34,260 bases of DNA, from assembly GCA_009774465.1 (NCBI GenBank), contig VSNT01000025.1, positions 1 to 34,260 on the forward strand. Direction: 5' to 3'. The position numbers were made by a program, and so were the translations under genes. Source of the DNA: Lachnospiraceae bacterium. Its GTDB lineage: Bacteria > Bacillota_A > Clostridia > Lachnospirales > Lachnospiraceae. Below the pieces are notes generated by a model. That model did no database searches, was not told the origin of the DNA, and saw nothing but the letters and a program-made list of their open reading frames with translations. Of the stretch, positions 1 to 8,342 are shown in pieces (positions within the stretch are counted from its first letter, which is position 1; every line of letters begins with the position of its first letter).

Positions 1-4
1 AGAA

Positions 5-73
5 AGTTTGACATAAAAAAAGCAGGTATTATGCGGCCTGCAGGTGTTTTTTCTATCATTCAACTGTCAAACT
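5..73. repeat. Perfect 9-bp inverted repeat enclosing a terminator-like hairpin
   Basis: AGTTTGACA at 5-13 is the exact reverse complement of TGTCAAACT at 65-73. Between the arms sits the smaller hairpin at 15-52, so the whole 69-nt unit can fold as a nested structure. It lies upstream of the promoter of the first ABC exporter gene. It may be the 3' end of the upstream transcription unit or a binding site. The repeat itself is certain; its function is not. Confidence 0.6.
15..53. terminator. Possible bidirectional Rho-independent terminator
   Basis: GCAGG (22-26) pairs with CCTGC (37-41) around a 10-nt loop. A run of seven A (15-21) precedes the stem and a run of six T (47-52) follows it, so a U tract would exist in either direction and the tracts can extend the stem. 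The GC stem is only 5 bp and AGGTG separates it from the T run, so this is a moderate call. It would end transcription arriving from left of the window, just before the promoter at 99-127. Confidence 0.45.
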
Positions 74-98
74 CCCGGGTAAATAGCGCTGGTAAAGT

Positions 99-127
99 TT
101 GCCTACCAAAACAATGTGTGATATAAT
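99..127 (+). promoter_or_regulatory. Sigma-A-type promoter with extended -10
   Basis: TTGCCT at 99-104 serves as a -35 (4 of 6 matches), followed by a 17-nt spacer and a perfect TATAAT at 122-127. TG at 119-120 gives the extended -10 form TGATATAAT. Transcription should start near 134, leaving a leader of about 28 nt before the ribosome site at 153-157. It is likely the promoter for the first block of polysaccharide genes. It also argues against translation starting at the TTG at 99, which overlaps the -35 box. Confidence 0.75.
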
Positions 128-161
128 TTCAATAATTATGCGGTATAAGAAAAGGAGCTTT

Positions 162-1937
162 ATGAAAAAAATAGGCTTATTTGGGAAAATCAGGTCGATA
201 TTTAATAGAAAACAAAAATTTCAACTGCTTGTATTGGGAATAATGATTTTTATTGGCGGTATACTGGAAACATTGGGAGTAGGAGCTATGATGCCGGTAG
301 TGACTGCTCTTCTTACACCGGACAAGCTGCAGGAATATGTTGATAAGTATGAGCTGTTAGGAGCAGTCTGTGCGGCGTTTCATATTGAAGATGTGGGACA
401 GATGACTATGACGCTGCTGATTGGTCTTATGGCAATTTATGTAATAAAAAATTTATATATCCTGCTGCTTACCTATAAACAGAATACTTTTATCACTCAG
501 ACCAGAAATAAGATGATTAGTCAGGTGATGGCAGAGTTTTTAAACAGGCCCTATGAGCAGTATCTTGGGGCAGATATCCCTACGGTATTCCGCATTACAG
601 ACAGCGATATTCCTCAAAGCTTTTCCCTGATACTTGCCATGTTGAATCTGGCATCTGAGGCAGTAGTGTCATTTTTGATTTTTCTTGTGCTTTTGTGCAT
701 CAATGCGTCTATGACATTATTTATTATTGCGGTGTTTGGCATTTTAACATTATTTATTTTTAAGGTATTTAAGCCTAAACTAAATAAGATTGGCGGAGAA
801 AACCAGAGGATTCAGTCCAGAATTGCCAAATGGAGGATACAGGCAATTTATGGCCTTAAGGATGTAAAGGTATTAAACAGGGAAGAATTTTTTGTGAGAA
901 ACTATTATGAAAGTGGTAAAGTTGGTGCCAATGTAGCCAGAAACTATGCGGTGCTTAATAATACACCAAGACTGCTCATTGAAACGGTATTTATTGTAAG
1001 TATGCTTTCTTTTATTGCGGTGTATATCAGCGGCGGTGGTGATATGAATGTGATGATGTACGCCATTGGTGCTTTTGCAGCGGCGGCAATCAGGGTGCTG
1101 CCCAGCGTGAACCGTATTAACACTTATATTACGGAAATTGCGTATACTCAGCCCAGCCTTGATTTCGTGTATGAAAATCTCCAGCAGGGAATAAAGACGG
1201 ATGCCATGCTGGCAGAGAGAAGGGCAAAGGCCCAGAAAGAAAAGTTAAAACTTGAAGATAAGATTGAGCTAAAACATATCAGCTTTCATTATCCGGATTC
1301 GGAAAAAAATATTTTTACAGATGCCCATATGGAAGTGCCCAAGGGAAAATCAGTGGGAATTATTGGGGCTTCCGGTGCCGGGAAATCCACTATCGTGGAT
1401 GTACTTTTGGGACTTTTACATGCACAGGAGGGTGAAATTACCTGTGATGGGGTGGATATTTTTAAGAATTATGAATCATGGCTTGCTCAGATCGGCTATA
1501 TTCCACAATCCATTTATTTAATTGATGAGTCCATTCGGGACAACATTGCATTTGGTATTGATGAGGATAAAATTGATGAAAAGAGGATATGGGAAGTTTT
1601 GGAGGAGGCCCAGCTTAAGGAATTTGTGGAAGAACTGCCGGAAGGGCTGGATACTACAATAGGTGACAGAGGTGTCAGATTATCCGGCGGCCAGAGACAG
1701 AGGATAGGAATTGCCAGAGCCCTTTATCACGATCCGGAAATTTTAGTGTTTGACGAGGCAACCTCAGCCCTTGACAATGATACGGAGGCGGCAGTGATGG
1801 AAGCAGTAAACAGCTTTCATGGGAAAAAGACAATGGTGATTATTGCACACCGGTTAAATACCATTGAAAAGTGCGATATTATTTATAAAGTGGAAAAGGA
1901 AAAACTGGTGGAGACCACTTTAAATACACAGGGATAA
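162..1937 (+). CDS. ABC exporter, fused membrane and ATPase domains (PglK/MsbA-like glycan flippase)
   Basis: A half-transporter of 591 aa, expected to work as a homodimer in the cytoplasmic membrane. The N-terminal ~330 residues carry about six hydrophobic helices (ABC type-1 exporter fold). The ATPase domain has Walker A GASGAGKST (about 402-410), signature LSGGQ (507-511), Walker B ending in D531-E532 and switch H563. I start at ATG 162, with AGGAG at 153-157; an upstream in-frame TTG at 99 sits in the promoter. Size and sugar-locus context match PglK-type flippases of lipid-linked oligosaccharides; that substrate is inference. A clear relative lies at 24384-26132. Export of a lipid or peptide cannot be excluded from sequence alone. 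Confidence 0.88.
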   Translation: MKKIGLFGKIRSIFNRKQKFQLLVLGIMIFIGGILETLGVGAMMPVVTALLTPDKLQEYVDKYELLGAVCAAFHIEDVGQMTMTLLIGLMAIYVIKNLYILLLTYKQNTFITQTRNKMISQVMAEFLNRPYEQYLGADIPTVFRITDSDIPQSFSLILAMLNLASEAVVSFLIFLVLLCINASMTLFIIAVFGILTLFIFKVFKPKLNKIGGENQRIQSRIAKWRIQAIYGLKDVKVLNREEFFVRNYYESGKVGANVARNYAVLNNTPRLLIETVFIVSMLSFIAVYISGGGDMNVMMYAIGAFAAAAIRVLPSVNRINTYITEIAYTQPSLDFVYENLQQGIKTDAMLAERRAKAQKEKLKLEDKIELKHISFHYPDSEKNIFTDAHMEVPKGKSVGIIGASGAGKSTIVDVLLGLLHAQEGEITCDGVDIFKNYESWLAQIGYIPQSIYLIDESIRDNIAFGIDEDKIDEKRIWEVLEEAQLKEFVEELPEGLDTTIGDRGVRLSGGQRQRIGIARALYHDPEILVFDEATSALDNDTEAAVMEAVNSFHGKKTMVIIAHRLNTIEKCDIIYKVEKEKLVETTLNTQG

Positions 1938-1973
1938 GTATAAATCAGGCAGAGATAAGAAGAGGATAACAGA

Positions 1974-3023
1974 ATGCTTGGAACAGAATTATTAAAAGGA
2001 CAGGGGCTGGGCAATCAGCTTTTCTGCTATATTACAACCAGATGTATCGCTTTGGATAATCAGCTTCCATTCAGTATCCTGGGAAGCGAGACAGTGGCCA
2101 ATAATATGCATAGCAGTTGTGGTATGTATTTTATGGATCTGGACTATGGAGTGCCTTCTGTAAAGGAAGATTATAAACAGGTTTATAATGAAAAGGAAGA
2201 CCGTATTTTTACAGGAAATTCCAGACATGATTTGACGCATGGATGTTATGTGACGGGTGTAGATGAAGGGCTTTTACATCCGGCGGACAACACGCTTCTT
2301 TATGGAAATATGCAGGCAGAGCGCTACTATATAAAGCATAAAGAGGAAATTAAACAATGGCTTAAAGTAAAAGATGAGTATGACTGCATGGAGTACAGCA
2401 GAGACAATTTGTGTATTCTTCATTTAAGATGCAGCGATTATCTGGATTGTCCGGAGCTTTATTTAAGGAAAAAATATTGGAAAGACGGCATTAAAAATAT
2501 GAAAAAAATAAATCCGGATATGGAATTTATGATTATTACTAATGACGTAAAAGAAGCAAGTAAAATTCTGCCTGGAATTCCTGCATATAATTTTGACCTT
2601 GCAAAAGATTATTCTATTATTAAAAATGCGAAATATTTGCTGTTATCCAACTCCTCTTTTGCCTATTTTCCTGCTTTTACCAGCGAGACAGTGCAGTATA
2701 TTCTTGCTCCTAAGTATTGGGCAAGGCATAATGTGTCAAAGGGATATTGGGCATCTGAACAGAATATATACGAAGGCTGGCATTATCAGGACAGACAGGG
2801 CAGAATTTTTACATGGGAACAGTGCCTTAAGGAGCTGGATGAATATAAAAAGAAATCGATGTTATATCAGAAACTGAATGTGAAACCAAAAGGAGCAGTT
2901 CTTTTTGGGGAACAGCTAAAGAGCAGATTGCGTTACAGTAAGCACAGATGTTTGAGATTGATGAGAGGCGTTATAAGGAAAATCAGGCTGGTACTGAAGG
3001 GAAAAGCAGGAAATTATAAATGA
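1974..3023 (+). CDS. GT11-like glycosyltransferase (alpha-1,2-fucosyltransferase superfamily, divergent)
   Basis: A 349-aa soluble protein. Residues 9-17 read GQGLGNQLF, the N-terminal GxGNQ(L/M)F signature of GT11 fucosyltransferases. HLRCSD at 150-155 occupies the place of the family's HxRRGD donor-binding motif, with Cys replacing the second Arg and Ser replacing Gly. A later segment, LLSNSSFAYFPAF, matches the conserved SxSSFSWW-type region. It probably transfers a GDP-linked deoxysugar, classically fucose, to a lipid-linked glycan in the cytoplasm. The altered motif makes donor identity uncertain. An AGAGGA ribosome site precedes the ATG. The final 4 nt overlap the next gene as ATGA. The C-terminus is basic. 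The more canonical relative is at 11946-12845. Confidence 0.75.
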   Translation: MLGTELLKGQGLGNQLFCYITTRCIALDNQLPFSILGSETVANNMHSSCGMYFMDLDYGVPSVKEDYKQVYNEKEDRIFTGNSRHDLTHGCYVTGVDEGLLHPADNTLLYGNMQAERYYIKHKEEIKQWLKVKDEYDCMEYSRDNLCILHLRCSDYLDCPELYLRKKYWKDGIKNMKKINPDMEFMIITNDVKEASKILPGIPAYNFDLAKDYSIIKNAKYLLLSNSSFAYFPAFTSETVQYILAPKYWARHNVSKGYWASEQNIYEGWHYQDRQGRIFTWEQCLKELDEYKKKSMLYQKLNVKPKGAVLFGEQLKSRLRYSKHRCLRLMRGVIRKIRLVLKGKAGNYK

Positions 3024-3784
3024 AGTATAATAAAAAATTGAAATTACCTAATGTTACACTGGCAGCCATGACCAGCGTTAAAATTTATGAAACCATTAAA
3101 GCCTTGGAGTACAGTATGCAGGGGATTGAGTTTGGAGAGGTGGTTTTAATTACCCACAGAAAGCCTTTTATGCTGCCCAAAACAATTACCTATAAGCATA
3201 CGGATAAGCTGACGGATATTGACTGCTTTAATTATAAAATTGCCTATGAGCTGGGGGATTACATTAATACAGATTACGTGCTTCTTATTCATTATGACGG
3301 GTTCGTGGTACATCCTGAAAAGTGGCAGGAAAAGTTTTTGGATTATGATTATATTGGTTCTCCCTGGCCGGTACCTGAACCTGGAAAACAGCACTGCTAT
3401 CATGATATTTATGGAAACCTGTGCAGGGTTGGAAACAGCGTATCCCTGCGCAGCAGGCGTTTTTTGGAGCTTCCTAGAAAAGCGGGATTTAAGTGGGAAA
3501 AAGATGAGGACGGCTTTTACAACGAGGATATTTTTCTCTGCTGTATGAACAAACATAAATTTGAAGAGGCCGGAATGAAATACGCGCCTGTAGAGGTAGC
3601 AGCACAGTTTGGACATGAACATCCGGTGCCGGAAGTAATGAAGGTGGATGCTCCCTTTGTGTTCCATAAATGGTGGGGAAGAAACAGCCAGTATCCGGTA
3701 TTTCAAAATCCCTGCACCAGAGCATGGCTTATATTTAAAAGCATGGTAAGGCCGCTTTTGTTCTGGAGACACTTGAAAAAATGA
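3020..3784 (+). CDS. DUF5672-family protein, putative glycosyltransferase
   Basis: 254 aa, no membrane segment. The block around residues 90-117, with HYDGFVVHPEKW followed by DYDYIGSPW, is the characteristic core of DUF5672; D93 is a candidate catalytic or metal-binding acid. The family is found in polysaccharide loci and is thought to be glycosyltransferase-like, but I know of no assigned reaction. It starts at ATG 3020, overlapping the previous stop by 4 nt, so the two are probably translationally coupled. It is followed 10 nt later by a GT17-like gene; the three genes 1974-4739 look like one functional set. A 252-residue antisense reading frame across it is a coding shadow. Confidence 0.75.
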   Translation: MKYNKKLKLPNVTLAAMTSVKIYETIKALEYSMQGIEFGEVVLITHRKPFMLPKTITYKHTDKLTDIDCFNYKIAYELGDYINTDYVLLIHYDGFVVHPEKWQEKFLDYDYIGSPWPVPEPGKQHCYHDIYGNLCRVGNSVSLRSRRFLELPRKAGFKWEKDEDGFYNEDIFLCCMNKHKFEEAGMKYAPVEVAAQFGHEHPVPEVMKVDAPFVFHKWWGRNSQYPVFQNPCTRAWLIFKSMVRPLLFWRHLKK

Positions 3785-3794
3785 GGTAGTACAC

Positions 3795-4739
3795 ATGGTA
3801 TATGATTGTATTCCATTTTTTAATGAACTGGATATTTTAAAACTTCGGCTCCATATATTAAATCCGATTGTGGACCGGTTTGTGATTGAGGAAGCCACAG
3901 TCACCTTTTCCGGAGAGAAAAAGGAGCTTTGTTTTGAAAAAAATAAAGCATTGTTTCAGGAATTTCTGCCTAAGATTACTTATCTGGTAGTGGATGATTC
4001 TCCTGTGCAGGCATCCACCCATGAGAGAGATAAATTTCAGAAAAATGCGCTTCTTAAAGGGCTTAAGAATGCCACGGAAGAGGATGTAATTATTTTAAGT
4101 GATGTGGATGAAATTCCCAATCCCGAAGTACTGAAAAAGATTATTGCGGAATTTGATCCTGAGAAGGTTTACCACCTGGCACAGAGGATGTTTTATTGCT
4201 TTCTTAATATGGAAGAGGTATCCGGAAATCTGCTTTCCATAACAGGGGAATTCCCTGGCGTAGAGAGAAAAATGTGGCTTGGCACCAAAGTGTTCAGCAA
4301 AAAAAGTATTCCCGGGTCCGGGATTATTGAAATGCGTGAGGCACCTACCACTGCACCCGGTGCAGTAAGAGTGGAAGATGGAGGCTGGCATTTTGGCTAT
4401 ATGGGCAGCAGGCAGGAAACAGATGTGGACAAAAGGATTAAAACCAAAGTGGTTGCAGCAGCCCATCAGGAATACAACAATGCAGATACCCTGGCGGAAG
4501 CAATGGACAAGCTGATTTTAGGGCAGGATATTTTTGGAAGGGATGCCAGATTTAAACGGGTGGAAGTTGATGACAGCTATCCGGAATATCTGCTTTCTCA
4601 TATCGAAGAATACAGGTATTTAATTATGCCTCCGGTTTCATGGGGAAAACAGCTTTACACCAGGATAGCCATGAAGATAAAGCGATTTGTGAGAAAAGCG
4701 GTGAGAAAGATAAAGCGTATTTTTTTTAGAGGCCGGTAA
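3795..4739 (+). CDS. GT17-like glycosyltransferase (beta-1,4-N-acetylglucosaminyltransferase family)
   Basis: 314 aa, cytosolic. The N-terminus MVYDCIPFFNELDILKLRL and the following EEATVTFSG are hallmarks of GT17, the family of the eukaryotic bisecting GlcNAc transferase, which has many bacterial members in capsule loci. SDVDEIP at about 102-108 supplies the DxD-type metal/nucleotide-sugar motif (D103, D105), and HFGYMG fits the conserved late motif. Probable role: inverting transfer of GlcNAc or a similar sugar to the growing repeat unit. GAGG overlapping the upstream stop codon serves as ribosome site. The C-terminal ~25 residues are very basic, suggesting membrane association. Family call is firm; donor and acceptor are unknown. 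Confidence 0.82.
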   Translation: MVYDCIPFFNELDILKLRLHILNPIVDRFVIEEATVTFSGEKKELCFEKNKALFQEFLPKITYLVVDDSPVQASTHERDKFQKNALLKGLKNATEEDVIILSDVDEIPNPEVLKKIIAEFDPEKVYHLAQRMFYCFLNMEEVSGNLLSITGEFPGVERKMWLGTKVFSKKSIPGSGIIEMREAPTTAPGAVRVEDGGWHFGYMGSRQETDVDKRIKTKVVAAAHQEYNNADTLAEAMDKLILGQDIFGRDARFKRVEVDDSYPEYLLSHIEEYRYLIMPPVSWGKQLYTRIAMKIKRFVRKAVRKIKRIFFRGR

Positions 4740-4771
4740 AAGATGCTGGAAAACGCAGACTGCACTGCGCA

Positions 4772-4789
4772 CAAAGCCCTCCGGCTTTG
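4772..4789 (+). promoter_or_regulatory. Perfect hairpin directly upstream of a ribosome-binding site
   Basis: CAAAGCC (4772-4778) pairs with GGCTTTG (4783-4789) across a 4-nt CTCC loop. The AAGGAG ribosome site begins at 4791, so the stem abuts it. No T run follows, so it is not an ordinary terminator. It could be an mRNA stability or translational control element for the priming transferase, or chance. Confidence 0.45.
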
Positions 4790-4797
4790 AAAGGAGT

Positions 4798-6219
4798 ATG
4801 GATAAAAAGATGAACCAGAAAAATAAAATTGTAGAAGTATACGGACTGTGGTTTGCCGATCTGGTGACAATCGTTGTGTCCTTTATTCTGGCGACTTACA
4901 TCCGGTTTGGCAATTTCAGAGATATGGGAGATAAAGCAGTGCACTTTCAGGTGTGTCTGGTTTATCTGCTGTGTTGTACTATTTATACTTTTTTTATTGA
5001 CTGGAACAGAAATTTTATTAAAAGAAGCATCAAAAGGGAAGCCTATGAAATTTTTAAATATAATGTCATTTTGATTCTTGTGGTGCAGACGGTCATGACC
5101 TTCTTAAAATGGGCGGATGTCTTTTCACGTATTGTTACGGTGTATTTTGCTGTCATTAATGTTTTTCTAACTCTTTTCATCCACCTGCTGGTGAAAAAGG
5201 GAATGCGTATTCATTACAGTTCCGAGCTGTCGAAAATTAAAGTGCTGGTGATCACGCAAAAAGCAATGCTGGAAGATGTGCTTAAACACTTAAAGGAGCA
5301 TCTTGGGATTCATTATCAGATTATTGGCATTGCCTGTACGGAGCAGGTGGACTTCAATTATACAAATGACATTCCTGTCATGTATATAGACGATAAATTT
5401 ATGGAAAATGTGACACTGATGACGTTAGATGAAGTGTTTATCTATGCACCGGAATTAAAACAGTCGCAGATTCAAATGATGATCAATGGGTTTGATGTGA
5501 TGGGAGTAGATACTCATTACTGTATGGAGCTTCCGGGAATGAACGCGGAGCGGAGTAAAGTGGATGATTTCGGCGGATATTCGGTGCTTACTTATACCAG
5601 ATTTCAAAGCAGCTATAAGCGTCTTTTGATAAAAAGGGTTATGGATATTGTTGGCGGACTGATTGGAATGCTGATTACTCTGATTTTTTTCCCCTTTGTT
5701 GCAATTGCAATTAAGCTGGATTCGCCGGGGCCGGTTTTGTTTTCCCAGATCAGGATAGGGAGAAATGGGCGCCGGTTTAAAATTTATAAGTTCCGGTCCA
5801 TGTATATGGATGCGGAGGAACGGAAAAAAGAGCTGGAGGAGCAAAATGAAATTCAGGGACTTATGTTTAAGATGGAAAATGATCCCCGAATCACCAAAGT
5901 GGGAAAATTTATCAGAAAGACCAGTATTGACGAGCTGCCCCAGTTTTATAATGTGGTAAAGGGGGATATGAGTCTGGTGGGAACAAGGCCTCCCACTGAG
6001 GATGAGTTTGAAAAATATAATCAGTACTACCGCAGACGGATCAGTATGACGCCGGGGCTCACCGGTTTATGGCAGGTCAGCGGGCGGAGCGATATAGAAG
6101 ATTTTGATGATGTGGTAAAGTACGATCTGCAGTACATTGATGGCTGGTCTCTTACACTGGATGTCAAAATTCTGCTTCGCACAGTGTGGGTGGTCATTGC
6201 AGGCAGAGGTTCTAAATAG
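4798..6219 (+). CDS. Polyprenyl glycosylphosphotransferase (priming undecaprenyl-phosphate sugar-1-phosphate transferase)
   Basis: 473 aa, typical for the two-part WbaP/CpsE-like family. Four N-terminal membrane helices (about residues 10-135) are followed by a soluble region, then a further hydrophobic segment near 285-310 and the bacterial sugar transferase domain to the C-terminus. That domain shows DSPGPVLFSQIRIG, KIYKFRSM and GTRPPTEDEFEKY, all diagnostic. It transfers a sugar-1-phosphate from a UDP-sugar to undecaprenyl phosphate, the first step of repeat-unit assembly; which sugar cannot be read. Start choice is awkward: AAGGAG (4791-4796) lies 1 nt from ATG 4798 and 13 nt from the in-frame ATG 4810, so the latter is a real alternative. 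A hairpin at 4772-4789 sits immediately upstream. Confidence 0.9.
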   Translation: MDKKMNQKNKIVEVYGLWFADLVTIVVSFILATYIRFGNFRDMGDKAVHFQVCLVYLLCCTIYTFFIDWNRNFIKRSIKREAYEIFKYNVILILVVQTVMTFLKWADVFSRIVTVYFAVINVFLTLFIHLLVKKGMRIHYSSELSKIKVLVITQKAMLEDVLKHLKEHLGIHYQIIGIACTEQVDFNYTNDIPVMYIDDKFMENVTLMTLDEVFIYAPELKQSQIQMMINGFDVMGVDTHYCMELPGMNAERSKVDDFGGYSVLTYTRFQSSYKRLLIKRVMDIVGGLIGMLITLIFFPFVAIAIKLDSPGPVLFSQIRIGRNGRRFKIYKFRSMYMDAEERKKELEEQNEIQGLMFKMENDPRITKVGKFIRKTSIDELPQFYNVVKGDMSLVGTRPPTEDEFEKYNQYYRRRISMTPGLTGLWQVSGRSDIEDFDDVVKYDLQYIDGWSLTLDVKILLRTVWVVIAGRGSK

Positions 6220-6240
6220 GCGGCAGGAAGGCGTTCCTTT

Positions 6241-7308
6241 ATGAAAAAGGGTAAAAGTAAAGTGTTAATGATTGGGCCTGCCAGAAGCGTTCACGGCGGG
6301 GTATCCGCTGTGGTTAACAATCTGTATGAAGCAGGACTTTCCAGGCAGGTTCAATTAAAATATATTGCAACTATGGTAGATGGAAGTAAAGCTCGTAAGT
6401 TATTGCAGGCAGGCATTGCCTATATTGGATTCCTTGCAGCACTCCCATTTTACCAGATTTTGCATGTAAATATGGCGGCGGATGCAAGCTGTTTTCGAAA
6501 GAAGATTTTTATTGACACAGCAGGTTTTTTTAAGAAAAAAATACTGATTCATGAGCATGGCGGGGATTTTGAAGGCTTTTATTTTAAGCGATGCAGTGAA
6601 AAGCAGCGCGCCAGTATTAAAAAGAGCATGAATCGGGCAGATGTATTTTTAGTACTGTCCGATAGCTGGAAGGACTTTTTTGGTAAAATTGTGGATAAAG
6701 AAAAAATCCACGTGCTCCAAAACAGAATTTTGATTCCCGAAAAAGAAAAGAAGGATTACAACAGCCGGAAAATTCTTTTTTTGGGGCGGCTGTGCAGGGA
6801 AAAGGGAATTGGCGAGCTGCTTGAGGCTGTACCAGTCATACAAAAACAGATTCCAGATGTTAAGTTTATTCTTGGAGGCTTGTGGGAGACAGGAAATGAG
6901 GAGCTGAAAAAGAAAGCAGAAAGCCTTTCAGATGTAGTGGAGCTTCCAGGCTGGGTATCGTCTGAGGAAAGAGAAAGGCTGATGGAGGAATGCAGTATTT
7001 TCGTACTGCCCACATGGTTTGAAGGTCAGCCCGTTTCCCTGCTGGAGGCAATGGCTGCCGGAATGTGTGTAGTTGCTGCCAAAGTAGGAGGCATTCCACA
7101 GATTATGGGGGAAGAAAAGGGGCAGACAGGCATTCTGCTGCCTCCCAAAGATGCAAAAGCCCTTGCTGATACCTTGACCTGGCTTCTTAATGAGGAGGAA
7201 ACCCGTAAAAGGCTGGGAGAGCAAGCACGCAGTCGTATGGTGGAACAGTATGATATCAGCAGCAATGTAAAAGCGCTTGTCAGGTATTATGAAACGCTGA
7301 AAGGATGA
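6241..7308 (+). CDS. Glycosyltransferase family 4
   Basis: 355 aa, GT-B fold. The N-terminal acceptor domain begins with a glycine-rich loop (RSVHGGVSAVVNNLY) and has HEHGGDF near residue 103. The donor domain opens with LFLGRLCREKGIGELLEA and contains the retaining EX7E motif, E261 and E269, within WFEGQPVSLLEAM. Expected role: cytoplasmic transfer from a nucleotide sugar to the lipid-linked intermediate; coming right after the priming enzyme, it may add the second sugar (inference from order only). A possible AGGAAGG ribosome site (6225-6231) can pair with TTCCT at 6234-6238 in a weak 5-bp stem. Six nt separate it from the next gene. Confidence 0.85.
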   Translation: MKKGKSKVLMIGPARSVHGGVSAVVNNLYEAGLSRQVQLKYIATMVDGSKARKLLQAGIAYIGFLAALPFYQILHVNMAADASCFRKKIFIDTAGFFKKKILIHEHGGDFEGFYFKRCSEKQRASIKKSMNRADVFLVLSDSWKDFFGKIVDKEKIHVLQNRILIPEKEKKDYNSRKILFLGRLCREKGIGELLEAVPVIQKQIPDVKFILGGLWETGNEELKKKAESLSDVVELPGWVSSEERERLMEECSIFVLPTWFEGQPVSLLEAMAAGMCVVAAKVGGIPQIMGEEKGQTGILLPPKDAKALADTLTWLLNEEETRKRLGEQARSRMVEQYDISSNVKALVRYYETLKG

Positions 7309-7313
7309 GCTGA

Positions 7314-8342
7314 ATGGAAAAGTGTAAAATAAGTATCGTGGTACCGGTATACAACGCAGAAGCTTATCTGGAAAAAAGCATTGGAAGTTTAATGAATCAA
7401 ACGTACCGGAATCTGGAAATCATACTGGTAAATGACGGATCAAAGGATGAAAGCGGTCGTATCTGCGACAAGCTGGCCACGCAGGATAGTAGAATACGGG
7501 TAATTCATAAGGAAAATGAAGGGGTTACTTCCACCTGGACGAAAGGCGCGCTGGAAGCAACCGGAGAATATCTTAATTTTATGGACAGTGACGACTGGGT
7601 GGAGCCCTGCATGATTGAGGAAATGCAGGCGAATCTGACCGGAACATGCAGGGAAATTATCACTTGTGATTATGTGATAGAAAAAGAGGAAAAAGGGAAA
7701 AAATATTCCTGGCAGGGACTTGCGCCGGGGGAATATACCGGAGAGCAGTTAAAAGAAAAAGTGCGGTATCATATTTTGGGGGAGGAAAACAGATGCATTA
7801 CCTTCTCCCGCTGTATGAAACTGTATTCCAGAGAATTGGTAGTCAATAACCTGCAATTTTGTGACAGAGATGTCAGAATGGGGGACGACTCCCTTATGGT
7901 GATTCCGGCAGTGCTGGACTGTGAAAGGATTGTGGTGCTGGATCACAAAGCCTATTACCATTATCGTTATGTGGAAACTTCTATCGTTCATGGATACGAC
8001 AGAGAAATGTTTCATAACATGCAGCTTCTTAAGGCAGCTACCGCAAGAATCGTGGAGGAAAAATACCTGCCGGAAGAAAAGGAAATAATGAAAAGGAAGG
8101 TAGAACAGGAATATATCCACATGCTCCTTCTGGTGCTGAAAAACGAAGCAAGAGGAAACCTCTCCGGCTATCGGAAAAACATCAGACAAATCTGCAAACT
8201 GCCCCAGACAAGACAGGCAGTGAAAGAAAATCCAGTTACGATTAAAGAAGCTTCTAATAAATTACTATACGCAGTGTTAAAGCATCCAAACCATTTCATG
8301 ATTAGCCTATTGAGGTTTGCAATGATTTTATATTACGCTTGA
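7314..8342 (+). CDS. Glycosyltransferase family 2
   Basis: 342 aa. The GT-A domain occupies about residues 1-220: KISIVVPVYNAEAYLEKS at the start, ILVNDGSKDESG near 40, and FMDSDDW with the DxD acids at D91 and D93. The C-terminal part is mainly helical and shows no clear transmembrane segment apart from a mildly hydrophobic final stretch (FMISLLRFAMILYYA). It uses a nucleotide sugar in a metal-dependent inverting reaction on the cytoplasmic face. The ribosome site AAAGGATGA overlaps the stop of the preceding gene. The frame ends in TGA at 8340-8342, just inside the start-less open stretch at 8326-8568. Confidence 0.85.
   Translation: MEKCKISIVVPVYNAEAYLEKSIGSLMNQTYRNLEIILVNDGSKDESGRICDKLATQDSRIRVIHKENEGVTSTWTKGALEATGEYLNFMDSDDWVEPCMIEEMQANLTGTCREIITCDYVIEKEEKGKKYSWQGLAPGEYTGEQLKEKVRYHILGEENRCITFSRCMKLYSRELVVNNLQFCDRDVRMGDDSLMVIPAVLDCERIVVLDHKAYYHYRYVETSIVHGYDREMFHNMQLLKAATARIVEEKYLPEEKEIMKRKVEQEYIHMLLLVLKNEARGNLSGYRKNIRQICKLPQTRQAVKENPVTIKEASNKLLYAVLKHPNHFMISLLRFAMILYYA

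Noticed and set aside
8..36. Perfect TTGACA -35 hexamer at 8-13
   Set aside because: No -10 box at 16-18 nt; TATTAT at 27-32 is only 13 nt away, and the hexamer is part of the inverted repeat.
99..161. Upstream TTG start adding 21 residues to the first ABC exporter
   Set aside because: The TTG lies in the -35 box, the mRNA should start near 134, and ATG 162 has AGGAG at the right distance.
3146..3904. Long antisense frame (252 codons) across the DUF5672 gene
   Set aside because: Coding shadow: Ser/Arg/Phe-rich, no recognisable motif, spans a clear + strand gene and its boundary.
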